A DNA stretch of 64,000 nucleotides, from positions 868,001-932,000 of the forward strand of contig CBDHCD010000002.1 in the NCBI GenBank assembly GCA_965260995.1. The letters run 5' to 3'. This DNA comes from JBBROS01 sp965260995 (GTDB taxonomy: Bacteria; Pseudomonadota; Alphaproteobacteria; Acetobacterales; Acetobacteraceae). The translations under genes were made by a program, and so were the position numbers. Under the pieces are notes generated by a model. The model did not search any database and was not told the DNA's origin. It saw nothing but the letters and a program-made list of their open reading frames with translations. Numbering within the stretch: position 1 is the stretch's first letter; each line of letters begins with the position of its first letter. This document shows positions 42,034 through 52,643 of the stretch, piece after piece.

Positions 42034-43330
42034 CTACAAAGAAATGGGCAAAGTCGAGACGACCCGGACATGCTGGCCGCCGATTTCGATCCGCCGCACG
42101 AGGGTTATGGATGATGTCGCGTTTCACGGCCCCATCCAGCCGATCCTGGATCAGGGCGGCAAATGTCTCCAGCTTGCCGATGATGAGCTGCAGCGAGCGG
42201 GTCTGCCGGGCCATGTCCTGCAGCGCTACGGCTTCTGCTTCGGGTTTGGTGACGCGCTGGCGCATTCCTGCCAGCCGCGGCTCGAACTCCGCCTTGCTGA
42301 TCACCCCTTCGGCGTCGCTGTCGATTAATCGGCCGATGCCGCTACGTAGCTTGGTGAGCTGGCGCTCGACTGTCTCCAGCTCAGGTCGGCGCGGGCCGGG
42401 GGTCTTTCAGCAGCCGGCAGACCTCGTCCCACATCGCCGCATCGAGCTGCTCGACGCGAATGGGCCAAGCCTCGCACCGATGCTGGCCGTTGAGGCGGCT
42501 CCTGTCCGCGCCAGTGCAACGATAATCGTGGTATCGGCGTCCGCGTGAACGCGGGGCACCTTCCAACGAGCGCAAAACGCGTGACCGCGAGATTGGCAGA
42601 CCAGCAAACCCGGCAGCAGACAGCACGCGCCCTGCCTGCGCTGCGGTGGCGCTGGCGGCTCTCCTCCAGCTGCTTCTGCACACCTTCGAACAGTGTAGCA
42701 TCGATCAGCGCTGGGACCGGGATGGCGATCCGGCTCTCGGGCGGCGCCGGAACCCGGCGGGATGGGTCCTTGGGGATCGGAGCACGGCCGCGTGCCGGGC
42801 GCAGCGGTGGTCGCCAAGGACTCGAGACCACTTTTCCGAACTGGGCCTGGCTTGCATAGGCGGGGTTCAACAGCAGCACCCAAACCGTGCTGCGGTTCCG
42901 GCGGGCGTTGCCGGTCGGGCTGGGTACGCCGGTTTCGAGCAGCCGCTGGCAGATCGTGGTCAGGCTGACGCGCTCTTCGCCAACCCAGCAGAAAATGCGG
43001 CGGATCACCGCTGCCTTCTCGACCACCTCGAAGCGCGCTGCCCCGTGCCCGGCCTCGCGGCCGACATAGCGATAGCCGTAGGGTGCCAGGCCCAACACGC
43101 TGACCACGCCGGCCTGAGCCAGATGGCGCTTGCCCCCACGGCTACGTTCGACGATGCGCGCGCTCGCATTCCGCGAACATGCCCAGCAGCAACAGGGTGT
43201 CCTCCGGCGTCTGCCCGGTCGGGCGATTGAGGAACACCGCCTCGACCCTAGCATGCGCGAACTCCTCGACCAGCACCGCCTGGTGGGCACCGTCGACTTG
43301 CTGGGTAGGTCGCGATGGCGCGCGATCAGG
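42034..43330 (-). pseudogene. Large serine recombinase (resolvase/invertase type), truncated and frameshifted
   Basis: The minus strand preserves, in order: AVLVEEFAHARVEAVFLNRP and TGQTPEDTLLLLGMFAECER (end of the catalytic domain, about 43170-43290); then SVLGLAPYGYRYVGREAGHG, VIRRIFCWVGEERVSLTTIC and NRSTVWVLLLNPAYASQAQF (recombinase domain). Next come VPALIDATLFEGVQKQLEES and a zinc-ribbon-like stretch in other frames, ISKAEFEPRLAGMRQRVTKP and LQLIIGKLETFAALIQDRLD (coiled coil), and the C-terminal RRIEIGGQHVRVVSTLPISL with stop at 42034-42036. The first ~80 residues with the nucleophile Ser are gone, replaced by the IS6 relic. Several frameshifts are present. Confidence 0.75.
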
Positions 43331-43364
43331 ACGGCGTGCCCGTGGTCGCGCCGCGGCGGCGACG

Positions 43365-44071
43365 CCGGCGACCTCGGCCCAGGTCTGGACGGCTTGGGTC
43401 CGGGCGGCCCGATGTTGGGCAGCAGCATTTGGCGGCGGCGGAGGTGGAAGAGGCTGTTGATTCCGTCCGGGGCGGAGCGGAAGCGTTGTGCCTGGCCGGC
43501 TGACTTGAAGCGCGTCACCTGCCGTTCTCGTCGTCGCGTGGGCTGGCGCGCGTTCTCCGCCCTGTTGTTCAGCCCCTTGTGCGTCCGGTGCTCGACGGAG
43601 GGCATCGCCGCGCGGTCGGCCGCCCCGCAACTCGCAAGCTCGTCAGTGACCATGACCCGAGGCGGCCGCACCTGCTTCTTCAGCAGCTTGCGCAGCAGGC
43701 GCTCGGCGGCCTGCTTGTCGCGCCGGCTCTGCGCCAGGATGTCCAGTACCCCGGTTCGGCGACGCCGAGAGGCGGTCTGGTCGACTGCCCGCCACGGCCG
43801 ATGCTTCACGCCGGCGAGCGTCGGCACGACCTCGTCCAGGGACCGCTTGTCGCCGGTGGCGGGCAGCCTGCGGCGGGTCTGGCGGGCGACAGCCCTGGCC
43901 GAGCTTCAGCGCCCACTGGCGCACGGTCTCGTGGCTGACAACGAGGCCGCCCGCTGCCAGCAGGCCGTCCCACCACCCGCAGGCTGAGCGGAAAGCGAAA
44001 GCAGAGCCAGACGGCGTGGCTGATGATCTCGGCCGGGAAACGGTGGCCGGTGCCGCTCGGGCAGGAAGGGG
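43365..44071 (-). pseudogene. IS6/IS26-family transposase relic
   Basis: From 44060 downward the minus strand reads HRFPAEIISHAVWLCFRFPL and SLR (N terminus), then RQWALKLGQG in another frame. Near 43830 it reads PTLAGVKHRPWRAVDQ, then VLDILAQSRRDKQAAERLLR, PRVMVTDELASCGAADRAAM, VEHRTHKGLNNRAENARQPT and RRRERQVTRFKSAGQAQRFR. The end, AAQHRAARTQAVQTWAEVAG, lies in a third frame. The middle Asp region has been lost and at least three frame changes exist. It separates the recombinase relic from the peroxidase-related gene, touching the stop codon of the latter. Confidence 0.8.
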
Positions 44072-44644
44072 TTATCGCGCCAACGCGTGGTACTCTGGAT
44101 TCGGCATCATGTCGACGCCGTGGGCGACGCGGTTGGTGTAGTTGAAGAAGCTGGCCACTTCGGCGATGTCGAAGATGTCGGCGTCGGTGAAGCCGTAGTC
44201 GCGCAAGGCTTGGCGGTCGGCGCCGCCGACGCGGTGCGGCGCTTCGGTCAGCAGAAGGGCGAAGTCGAGCATGGCGCGTTGGCGGGCGGGGAGGTCGGCG
44301 ACGCGGTGGTTGAAGGCCATCATCTCGCCCAGCTGCGGGTCGCCCGACAGCTTGCGGACGGCGGCGCCGTGGGCGACGAGGCAGTAGTAGCAGCGGTTCC
44401 ACGATGAGACGGCGACGGCGATCATCTCGCGCTCCAGCTTGGACAGGCCGGAGGGGCCGAGCATCAGCTCGTCGTAGAGGCGGATGAAGTTGCGCAGCTT
44501 CTCAGGGCGCAGCAGCCAGGCGCGGAGCACGTTGGGCACGAAGCCGAGCTTGTCGCGGCACTTCTGGAAGTAGGGGCGGAGGTCGTCCGGCAGGGTTGCC
44601 TCGTCGGCGTCCTGGAGGGCAGTGACGTGGGTAGGCTGCGGCAT
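44072..44644 (-). CDS. Peroxidase-related (AhpD/CMD-like) protein
   Basis: This 190-residue protein of the carboxymuconolactone decarboxylase fold belongs to the peroxidase-related branch: FQKCRDKLGFVPNVLRAWLL near residue 26, LSKLEREMIAVAVSSWNRCY near residue 66 and the redox motif C-x-x-C in RCYYCLVAHGAAVRKL near residues 84-99. After it come LDFALLLTEAPHRVGGAD and FDIAEVASFFNYTNRVAHG. Members form an AhpD-like Cys pair near a His and are thought to act in peroxide or alkylperoxide reduction. The stop coincides with the edge of the IS6 relic, but the C terminus NPEYHALAR looks natural. Confidence 0.85.
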   Translation of the reverse strand: MPQPTHVTALQDADEATLPDDLRPYFQKCRDKLGFVPNVLRAWLLRPEKLRNFIRLYDELMLGPSGLSKLEREMIAVAVSSWNRCYYCLVAHGAAVRKLSGDPQLGEMMAFNHRVADLPARQRAMLDFALLLTEAPHRVGGADRQALRDYGFTDADIFDIAEVASFFNYTNRVAHGVDMMPNPEYHALAR

Positions 44645-44688
44645 GGATCGAAATGCTAGAGCAAGACGCGGAGTGCGTCGATGCGCTG

Positions 44689-44748
44689 CCAGGCGTCATC
44701 GTGCCAGGCGTCATCGTGCCAGGCGTCATCGTGCCAGGCGTCATCGTG
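44689..44748 (+). repeat. Four perfect 15-bp tandem repeats before the EamA gene
   Basis: CCAGGCGTCATCGTG is repeated exactly four times. It would read P-G-V-I-V in the EamA frame if translation began at ATG 44653, but the chosen start is ATG 44776, so the repeat probably lies in the 5' untranslated region of a gene divergent from the peroxidase-related gene. Confidence 0.9.
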
Positions 44749-44775
44749 CCGGGCGGAACGGGGAGGGCGGCAACG

Positions 44776-45723
44776 ATGCGGGGCGGCGATGGGGTGACGG
44801 CGATGGGCGGGCGGGAGTGGGCGATGCTGCTCGCTCTCTCCGTGCTGTGGGGCGGCAGCTTCCTCTTCAACGGAGTGGCGGTGCGCGAGTTGCCGTCCTT
44901 CACCTTGGTCTGGCTGCGCGTGGCGGTCGCGGCCGGGGCGTTGCTGTTGGCGTTGGGCCTGCTCAGGCAGCGGATGCCAACTGAGGGCCAGGCCTGGGCC
45001 GCTTTCTTCGGCATGGGACTGCTCAACAACGCGTTGCCGTTCGCGTTGATCGTGTGGGGGCAGCATCACATCGCCAGCGGACTGGCCTCGATCCTGAACG
45101 CCACCACGCCGTTGTTCACCGTCCTGGTGGCGCACGCGCTGACGCCGGATGAGCGGCTGACAAGCCTGAAGGCGGCGGGCGCGACGTTGGGGTTCGGCGG
45201 CGCGGCGGCCGTGGTCGGGCCGGATGCCTTGGGTGGCTTGGGCGTGGCCTCCTGGGCGCAACTTGCCTGCTTGGCCGGCGCCCTGAGCTACGCCTTCGCC
45301 GGCATCTTCGGGCGGCGGTTCAAGCGGATGGGGGTCGCGCCGATGGCGACGGCGGCGGGCCAGGTGTGCGCGTCCACGGTGCTGCTGCTGCCGGTGACGC
45401 TGCTGGCGGAGCGGCCTTGGAGCCTGGCGAATCCGGGGGCCGCGACCTGGGGGGCGGTGCTCGGGTTGGGGCTGCTCTCCACGGCGCTGGCTTACGTGCT
45501 GTATTTCCGCATCCTGGCCACGGCGGGGGTGACCAACCTGCTGCTGGTCACGTTCCTGGTCCCGGTCAGCGCCATCCTGCTCGGGGCGGCGGTGCTGGGC
45601 GAGGCGTTGCTGCCGCGCCACATCTTCGGCATGGCGCTGATCGGGGCGGGCCTGGCCTCCATCGACGGGCGGCTGCCGCGATCGCTTTCGCGCGCGTGGC
45701 GGGAGCCGGTCGCCAGGGATTGA
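44776..45723 (+). CDS. EamA/DMT-family transporter
   Basis: This 315-residue protein has ten hydrophobic helices arranged as two EamA repeats. Signatures are LALSVLWGGSFLFNGVAV near the N terminus, the NNALPFALIVWGQHHIASGL and ASILNATTPLFTVLVAH run in the first repeat, and LSTALAYVLYFRILATAG with FLVPVSAILLGAAVLGE in the second. Such proteins export or import metabolites and amino acids by proton exchange; the substrate is unknown. ATG 44776 is preferred over ATG 44653 because GGAGGGCGG precedes it and the earlier ATG would leave only 8 bases between divergent starts. Confidence 0.88.
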   Translation: MRGGDGVTAMGGREWAMLLALSVLWGGSFLFNGVAVRELPSFTLVWLRVAVAAGALLLALGLLRQRMPTEGQAWAAFFGMGLLNNALPFALIVWGQHHIASGLASILNATTPLFTVLVAHALTPDERLTSLKAAGATLGFGGAAAVVGPDALGGLGVASWAQLACLAGALSYAFAGIFGRRFKRMGVAPMATAAGQVCASTVLLLPVTLLAERPWSLANPGAATWGAVLGLGLLSTALAYVLYFRILATAGVTNLLLVTFLVPVSAILLGAAVLGEALLPRHIFGMALIGAGLASIDGRLPRSLSRAWREPVARD

Positions 45724-45750
45724 GGGTCCTCGGCGTCGGCCGGCCCTTGG

Positions 45751-47358
45751 CTATTCCAACGCCCGGGCCTGCTCGCGCAGCATGAACTTCTGCATCTTGC
45801 CGGTGCTGGTCTTGGGCAGGGGGCCGAACACCACGGTGCGGGGAGCCTTGAAGCGGGCCATGCGGTCACGGCAGAAGGCGATGATGTCGTCGGCGGTGGC
45901 GTCCTGGCCGGGCTTCAACGCCACGAAGGCGCAGGGGGTCTCGCCCCATTTCGGGTCGGGGCGGGCGACGACGGCGGCTTCCAGCACGGCGGGATGGCGG
46001 TAGAGCACGCTTTCCACCTCGATGGTGGAGATGTTCTCGCCACCGGAGATGATGATGTCCTTGGAGCGGTCGCGGATCTCGGCGTAACCGTTCTCGTGCC
46101 AGACGGCGAGGTCGCCGGTGTGGAACCAGCCGCCGGCGAAGGCCTCGTCGGTGGCGGCCGGGTTCTTGAGGTAGCCTTTCATGGTGACGTTGCCGCGGAG
46201 CATGATCTCGCCCATCGTCTGGCCGTCCTGGGGGACGGGTTTGAGGGTGGCCGGGTCGGCGACGACCATGTCCTCCTGCACCGGGTAGTTGACGCCCTGG
46301 CGGGCGCGGATGGTGGCGCGCTCGGCATCGGGCAGGGCGTCCCAGGCGTCATCCCAGGCGCAGACGGTGATGGGGCCGTAGGTCTCGGTCAGGCCGTAGA
46401 CGTGGGTGACGTCGAAGCCGAGGCGCTCCATGCCCTCCAGCACGGCCGCGGGCGGGGCGGCACCGGCGGTCATGACGCGGACCGGGCGGGGGAGCGGCTC
46501 GACGCCGGGATGGTTGAGCAGCAGGCCGAGCACGATGGGCGCGCCGCAGAGGTGGGTGACGCCGTGGCGGGCGATGGCGTCGAGGATCGGCGCGGCCTCG
46601 ACCCGGCGCAGGCAGACGTGGGCGCCGGCCATCGCGGCGACCGTCCAGGGGAAGCACCAGCCGCTGCAGTGGAACATCGGCAGGGTCCAGAGATAGACCG
46701 GGTGCTGCGCCATGCCCCAGGTCACGGCGTTGCCGACCGCGTTCAGGTAAGCGCCGCGGTGGTGGTAGACGACGCCCTTGGGATTGCCGGTGGTGCCGGA
46801 GGTGTAGTTGAGCGCGATGGCGTCCCACTCGTCGGGTGGGAGCCGGGGGACGTAGGCCGGGTCGCCGGTGCGGAGGAAGGCTTCGTAGGCCATGCTCCCG
46901 CAGGGGTCGTTCGGCGGGGCGAGAGGATCGTCCACGTCGATGACGAGGGGGGGTGGGCCGTCGAGCAGGGCGAGGGCGGCGCGGACAAGGGGGGCGAACT
47001 CGCGGTCGGCGAGGAGCGCGCGGGCCTCGCCGTGGCCGAGGATGAAGGCGATGGTGGCCGGGTCGAGGCGGGTGTTGAGGGCGTTGAGCACGCCGCCCAT
47101 CATGGGCACGGCGAAGTGGGCCTCGACCATGGCCGGGGTGTTGGGGGCGATGATGGCGACGGTCTGGCCGCGGGCGACGCCGGCGCGTTCGAGCGCGGAG
47201 GCGAGGTGGCGGCAGCGGGACGCGGTTTCGCCCCAGGTCTGGCGCAGGTCGCCGTGGATGATGGCGACGCGGCCGGGGAACACGGCGGCGGTGCGCTTGA
47301 GGAAGCTGATCGGGCTGAGGGGGGCGTAGTTGGCCGGGGTGCGGGGCAGGTCGAACAT
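45751..47358 (-). CDS. Acyl-CoA synthetase / AMP-dependent ligase
   Basis: This 535-residue adenylate-forming enzyme has the P-loop YTSGTTGNPKGVVYHHRG near residue 190, FHCSGWCFPWTV near 238, the A5 motif VYGLTETYGP near 340, GWFHTGDLAVWHENGYAEI near 418 with the ATP Asp, RSKDIIISGGENIS near 440 and the catalytic Lys in PKTSTGKMQKF near the C terminus. It activates a carboxylic acid to acyl-AMP and then acyl-CoA; the sequence style is of medium-chain or methylmercaptopropionyl-CoA ligase-like enzymes, but the substrate cannot be assigned. It lies 3 bases after the 645-residue unknown gene and is probably co-transcribed with it. Confidence 0.9.
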   Translation of the reverse strand: MFDLPRTPANYAPLSPISFLKRTAAVFPGRVAIIHGDLRQTWGETASRCRHLASALERAGVARGQTVAIIAPNTPAMVEAHFAVPMMGGVLNALNTRLDPATIAFILGHGEARALLADREFAPLVRAALALLDGPPPLVIDVDDPLAPPNDPCGSMAYEAFLRTGDPAYVPRLPPDEWDAIALNYTSGTTGNPKGVVYHHRGAYLNAVGNAVTWGMAQHPVYLWTLPMFHCSGWCFPWTVAAMAGAHVCLRRVEAAPILDAIARHGVTHLCGAPIVLGLLLNHPGVEPLPRPVRVMTAGAAPPAAVLEGMERLGFDVTHVYGLTETYGPITVCAWDDAWDALPDAERATIRARQGVNYPVQEDMVVADPATLKPVPQDGQTMGEIMLRGNVTMKGYLKNPAATDEAFAGGWFHTGDLAVWHENGYAEIRDRSKDIIISGGENISTIEVESVLYRHPAVLEAAVVARPDPKWGETPCAFVALKPGQDATADDIIAFCRDRMARFKAPRTVVFGPLPKTSTGKMQKFMLREQARALE

Positions 47359-47361
47359 GGC

Positions 47362-49299
47362 TCAGAACCCGAACATGTGGTCGAGGGAGAACGCGCCCGC
47401 GTCGTCCATCAGGCCGTGGTAGCCGAACAGGCGGCAGGTGGCATCGCGGACGATGACGTAGCCGCCGGGGCCGGCCTGTCGCAGCAGGTCGTCGCCGAAG
47501 GCCTCGTGAGGCCAGACGGTGGCGCTGCCGGAGCAGGCGATGCTGAGCGGGCGTTCGGCGATGGGCGCGCCGGCGTGGTCGTGCAGGATCAGGGTGGTGC
47601 TGCTGCGGGGATGCCAGGCGGCGGAGGCGGGGTAGATCAGGCAGGCGAAGCTGCGGCGGGCGCGACCGTCGCAGGCCGCCATGCCGAGCTTGAGGAACAG
47701 CCGGGTGGAAAGGCCGGGAGGCGGGCCGGCGTAGCTCTGCGGCTCGTCGCGGTAGGTCATGGCGGTGTTGTAGATGTGCGCGCCGAAGCTGGTCTCGGCG
47801 GCGTGGGCGGTGGCGCGGTGCTCGTAGCGGACCAGGCAGTGGAGCCAGCCGTCGGCGTCGCCGCCGCCGCGAAAATCATAGACCAGCTCGGCGTGGCCTT
47901 CGCCGACGTCCAAGTCGGCCCCGAGGTCATCGAAGTCGAGGGCGAGGGCGTGGTCACGGGGCAGGTTGCCGAGGAAGCGCCCGGCGACCAGGCGGCCTTC
48001 GGGGTCGAACACGTCGAGGCGGACCGGCAGGCTGGCCTGGCGCTCGGCCATCGGGGTGGGCAGGACGATGCTGCGGAAAGTCGCGCGCGGCAGCACGGGG
48101 AAAGGGAGGAGATAGCCGCGACCCAGCAGGTTGGACAGGGTCTTGATGCCCGGATCGGGCTCGAGGTCGGCGCGCTCGACGTTGAGGTGGGCGATGCGGG
48201 TGCAGCCGGCGGCGGTGACTTCGTAGCGGGGGCGGACGACGTGGCGGCCGGCGCGCAGCTCGACCTGGGCGGGCCAGCGCAGGCCGGGCAGGAGGGTGTC
48301 CACGTCGAGCGCCAGGCTGGCGTAGGGCGGGACCTCGCGCGGCAGCGGGACGGGGCGTTCCGCGCCCATGCGGTCGAGGGTGACGGCGCCGGCGGGGATG
48401 GGGGCGGCGTGGCTGTTCTGCAGCCAGAGAATGACGCGCTCGCCGTCTTTGGGGGCGGGCAGGCCGGCGTAGCGGTCGCTGGGCCAGGCGTTGGCGTCGT
48501 GGGTGCAGGACAGGGTGCGCTCGGCGCCGGTGCCGTAGGTGTCGAGGGCGTACTTGACCACGTCGTGCCCTGCGACGCCGATGGCGTGGATGAACAACTG
48601 ACCCTCGAAGGCGGGCAGGGCGAAGCGGGCGCGCACGTCGGCGCTGTCGAGGATGAGGCCGGCCGCGCCCGGGGCGACGGGTTCCTCCCACTCGGCGAGG
48701 ACCTGGCCATCGGCGGCGAACAGGCGCAGCCAGAGGCGGACCGGGCCAGCGCCGTAGCCGGACCAGTAGTTGGCGGTGGCGAGGCGGGTGTGCAGGCCGG
48801 AGCCGCCAGGCTCGCCAGGGGCCGGGCCGGTGTCGCGGAAGAAGGCGTAGTTGGTGGCGAAGTTGACGCGGTCGAGGTAGCGGCGGGGGTTGGTCAGCAT
48901 GGCGTCGGGCAGGCGGGCGTCGTCGAGGGTGAGGACGGCCATGCCCTCGGGCACCTGGGGAGCGATGCGGGCGGCGAGGCGGGCGGCGTCGAAGGCGGCG
49001 ACGAGGAGGGTGGCGGCACCGGAGCGGGGCAGGTCGACGAGGGCGCTGGCCGGGACGCCGGCCCGGCGCTCGCCGAGGTGGCGCACGTCGTGGACGTAGC
49101 TCTCGTCGGCCTGGGGCATGGCCGGGTTGAGCGCCCAGAGCGCGTCGGCGACGCCGTCCGGATCGTAGACGGCGAGGCGGCCGGCCTGGCGCAAGCGGTG
49201 GGCGAGCCGGTCGACCGCCTCGGCGGCGAGGGGGTGGGCGAGGGCCTTGTAGAAGACGTTGCCGCCGGCGCGGGCGTCGAAGGTCTGGATGTCGAGCAT
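47362..49299 (-). CDS. Large uncharacterised protein (645 aa)
   Basis: I do not recognise this protein. It starts MLDIQTFDARAGGNVFYKAL, has no signal peptide or membrane helix and is rich in beta-strand-like segments. The N-terminal third (VDRLAHRLRQAGRLAVYDPD, DESYVHDVRHLGERRAGVPA) could be a Rossmann-like part. The remainder has repeated aromatic, Asp/Gly-containing strands (LHTRLATANYWSGYGAGPVR, CTHDANAWPSDRYAGLPA, RIAHLNVERADLEPDPGIKT, AHIYNTAMTYRDEPQSYAGP). Composition and codon use match the neighbours, so it is native. It precedes an acyl-CoA synthetase by 3 bases. The long plus-strand frame opposite it is a GC-rich shadow. No function is proposed. Confidence 0.8.
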   Translation of the reverse strand: MLDIQTFDARAGGNVFYKALAHPLAAEAVDRLAHRLRQAGRLAVYDPDGVADALWALNPAMPQADESYVHDVRHLGERRAGVPASALVDLPRSGAATLLVAAFDAARLAARIAPQVPEGMAVLTLDDARLPDAMLTNPRRYLDRVNFATNYAFFRDTGPAPGEPGGSGLHTRLATANYWSGYGAGPVRLWLRLFAADGQVLAEWEEPVAPGAAGLILDSADVRARFALPAFEGQLFIHAIGVAGHDVVKYALDTYGTGAERTLSCTHDANAWPSDRYAGLPAPKDGERVILWLQNSHAAPIPAGAVTLDRMGAERPVPLPREVPPYASLALDVDTLLPGLRWPAQVELRAGRHVVRPRYEVTAAGCTRIAHLNVERADLEPDPGIKTLSNLLGRGYLLPFPVLPRATFRSIVLPTPMAERQASLPVRLDVFDPEGRLVAGRFLGNLPRDHALALDFDDLGADLDVGEGHAELVYDFRGGGDADGWLHCLVRYEHRATAHAAETSFGAHIYNTAMTYRDEPQSYAGPPPGLSTRLFLKLGMAACDGRARRSFACLIYPASAAWHPRSSTTLILHDHAGAPIAERPLSIACSGSATVWPHEAFGDDLLRQAGPGGYVIVRDATCRLFGYHGLMDDAGAFSLDHMFGF

Positions 49300-49359
49300 T
49301 CGCGATACGTAGAGCGGTTTGGCCCAAGGTGGAACTGGGTGGACGTTCGTGGGAGCCGG

Positions 49360-50250
49360 CTACGCGGGCGGCGCGATCAGCGGGGCGAGGGCGCGGTACT
49401 CGTCCGCCCGGGGGGAGCGGCGACGCCAGGCGAGGCCGATGGTGCGCCAGGCCGGGCCGCCGCCTAGGGGGCGCAGCTCGACGTCGGCCCCGGCCGCGAC
49501 GCCCGCGTCCACCGCCATCCGGGGCAGGAGCGTCAGGCCGAGGCCGCCGGCGACCATCTGCGCCAGGGTGTGCAGGCTGGTGGCCGCGAAGCCTTCTTGC
49601 TCGCTCGCCAGGCCGCACAGCGCGAGCGCCTGGTCGCGCAGGCAATGGCCGTCCTCCAGTAGCAGCATCCGCTCGCCGGCCAGCGCCGCCGCCGGGATGC
49701 GGGGCCGGGCGGCGAGGCGGTGGCCCTTGGGCAGCGCCACCAGGAACTCGTCGCGCAGCACCGGCAGCGTTTCCGCGTTGCCTTCGCAGGGCAGCGCCAC
49801 CAGCAGCAGGTCGAGCCGGTTGCCGGCGAGTTGGTCCAGCAGCGCCTTGGTCACATCTTCCCGTACGAACAGGCGCAGGTTGGGGAAAGCGCCGCGCAGC
49901 ACCGGCATCAGGCGGGGCAGCAGGAAGGGGCCGACGGTCGGGATGACGCCGAGGCGCAGCGGGCCGCTGAGGGGCGCGCGGGCGGCGGAGGCGGCCTCGG
50001 CCACGGCTTCCAGGGCGGCGAGGGCCTTGCGGGCGCGGGCGGCGATCTCCTCGCCGAGGGCGGTGAACACAACGTGCTTGCCGGCGGCGCGGTCGAGGAT
50101 GGCGGCGTCGAGCTGGCGTTCCAGCGCCAGGATGCCAGCCGAAAGGGTGGACTGGGTGACGGCGCAGGCCTCGGCGGCGCGGCCGAAATGGCCGAGCTCG
50201 GCCAGGGCGAGCAGGTAGCGGAGCTGCTGCGGGCTGGGCAGGGGAGTCAT
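49360..50250 (-). CDS. oxyR: Hydrogen peroxide sensor OxyR (LysR family)
   Basis: This 296-residue LysR-type regulator has an N-terminal helix-turn-helix (LPSPQQLRYLLALAELGHFG and CAVTQSTLSAGILALERQL) and a substrate-binding domain with the OxyR redox loop GHCLRDQALALC. Cys203 and Cys212 have the same spacing and surroundings as E. coli C199/C208. Peroxide should form the disulfide and activate katG, which is divergent 114 bases away. The intergenic region carries a LysR-type palindrome at 50265-50279. Confidence 0.93.
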   Translation of the reverse strand: MTPLPSPQQLRYLLALAELGHFGRAAEACAVTQSTLSAGILALERQLDAAILDRAAGKHVVFTALGEEIAARARKALAALEAVAEAASAARAPLSGPLRLGVIPTVGPFLLPRLMPVLRGAFPNLRLFVREDVTKALLDQLAGNRLDLLLVALPCEGNAETLPVLRDEFLVALPKGHRLAARPRIPAAALAGERMLLLEDGHCLRDQALALCGLASEQEGFAATSLHTLAQMVAGGLGLTLLPRMAVDAGVAAGADVELRPLGGGPAWRTIGLAWRRRSPRADEYRALAPLIAPPA

Positions 50251-50264
50251 GGGCAGGCGTCATC

Positions 50265-50279
50265 ATCGAGGTTCTCGAT
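50265..50279. promoter_or_regulatory. Putative OxyR binding half-site between oxyR and katG
   Basis: ATCGAGGTTCTCGAT is a perfect palindrome (ATCG-N7-CGAT, T-N11-A LysR box) with the 4-7-4 spacing of the OxyR consensus half-site. It lies 15 bases before the oxyR start and about 86 before katG, fit for autoregulation and katG activation. A weaker second half may follow at 50287-50301. Confidence 0.6.
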
Positions 50280-50300
50280 CAAACTGTCCAAGTTTATTCA

Positions 50301-50330
50301 TTGGAACGCTGCGCGCCGGGTGACCATATT
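50301..50330 (+). promoter_or_regulatory. Possible katG sigma-70 promoter
   Basis: TTGGAA (50301-50306) and CATATT (50325-50330) are separated by 18 bases and lie 35 bases before the katG ATG and downstream of the OxyR palindrome. Assigned by eye only. Confidence 0.35.
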
Positions 50331-50364
50331 GTGCGGTACTGATACCAACAAAGGGATCTCACGC

Positions 50365-52563
<2,199 letters not shown>

Positions 52564-52584
52564 TCCGAGGCAGGGATGAGAACG

Positions 52585-52621
52585 GGGGCGGCCCAGCTAT
52601 CCGGGGGGCCGCCCCTTTTTT
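52585..52621 (+). terminator. Intrinsic terminator of katG
   Basis: GGGGCGGCCC (52585-52594) pairs perfectly with GGGCCGCCCC (52606-52615), a 10-bp GC stem with an 11-nt loop followed by six Ts. It lies 21 bases after the katG stop and 22 before the convergent ELM1-like gene stop. Confidence 0.93.
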
Positions 52622-52643
52622 GTGGAGCGCGCGCGGGCCGGCG

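Noticed and set aside
44689..44748. Short CRISPR-like array
   Set aside because: Units are 15 bp, directly abutting with no spacers, and no cas genes are present; it is a simple tandem repeat.
45994..49467. 1157-codon plus-strand open frame
   Set aside because: It is antisense to the acyl-CoA synthetase and the 645-aa protein, is almost entirely Gly/Ala/Val/Asp-rich without motifs, and is the usual long shadow in very GC-rich DNA.
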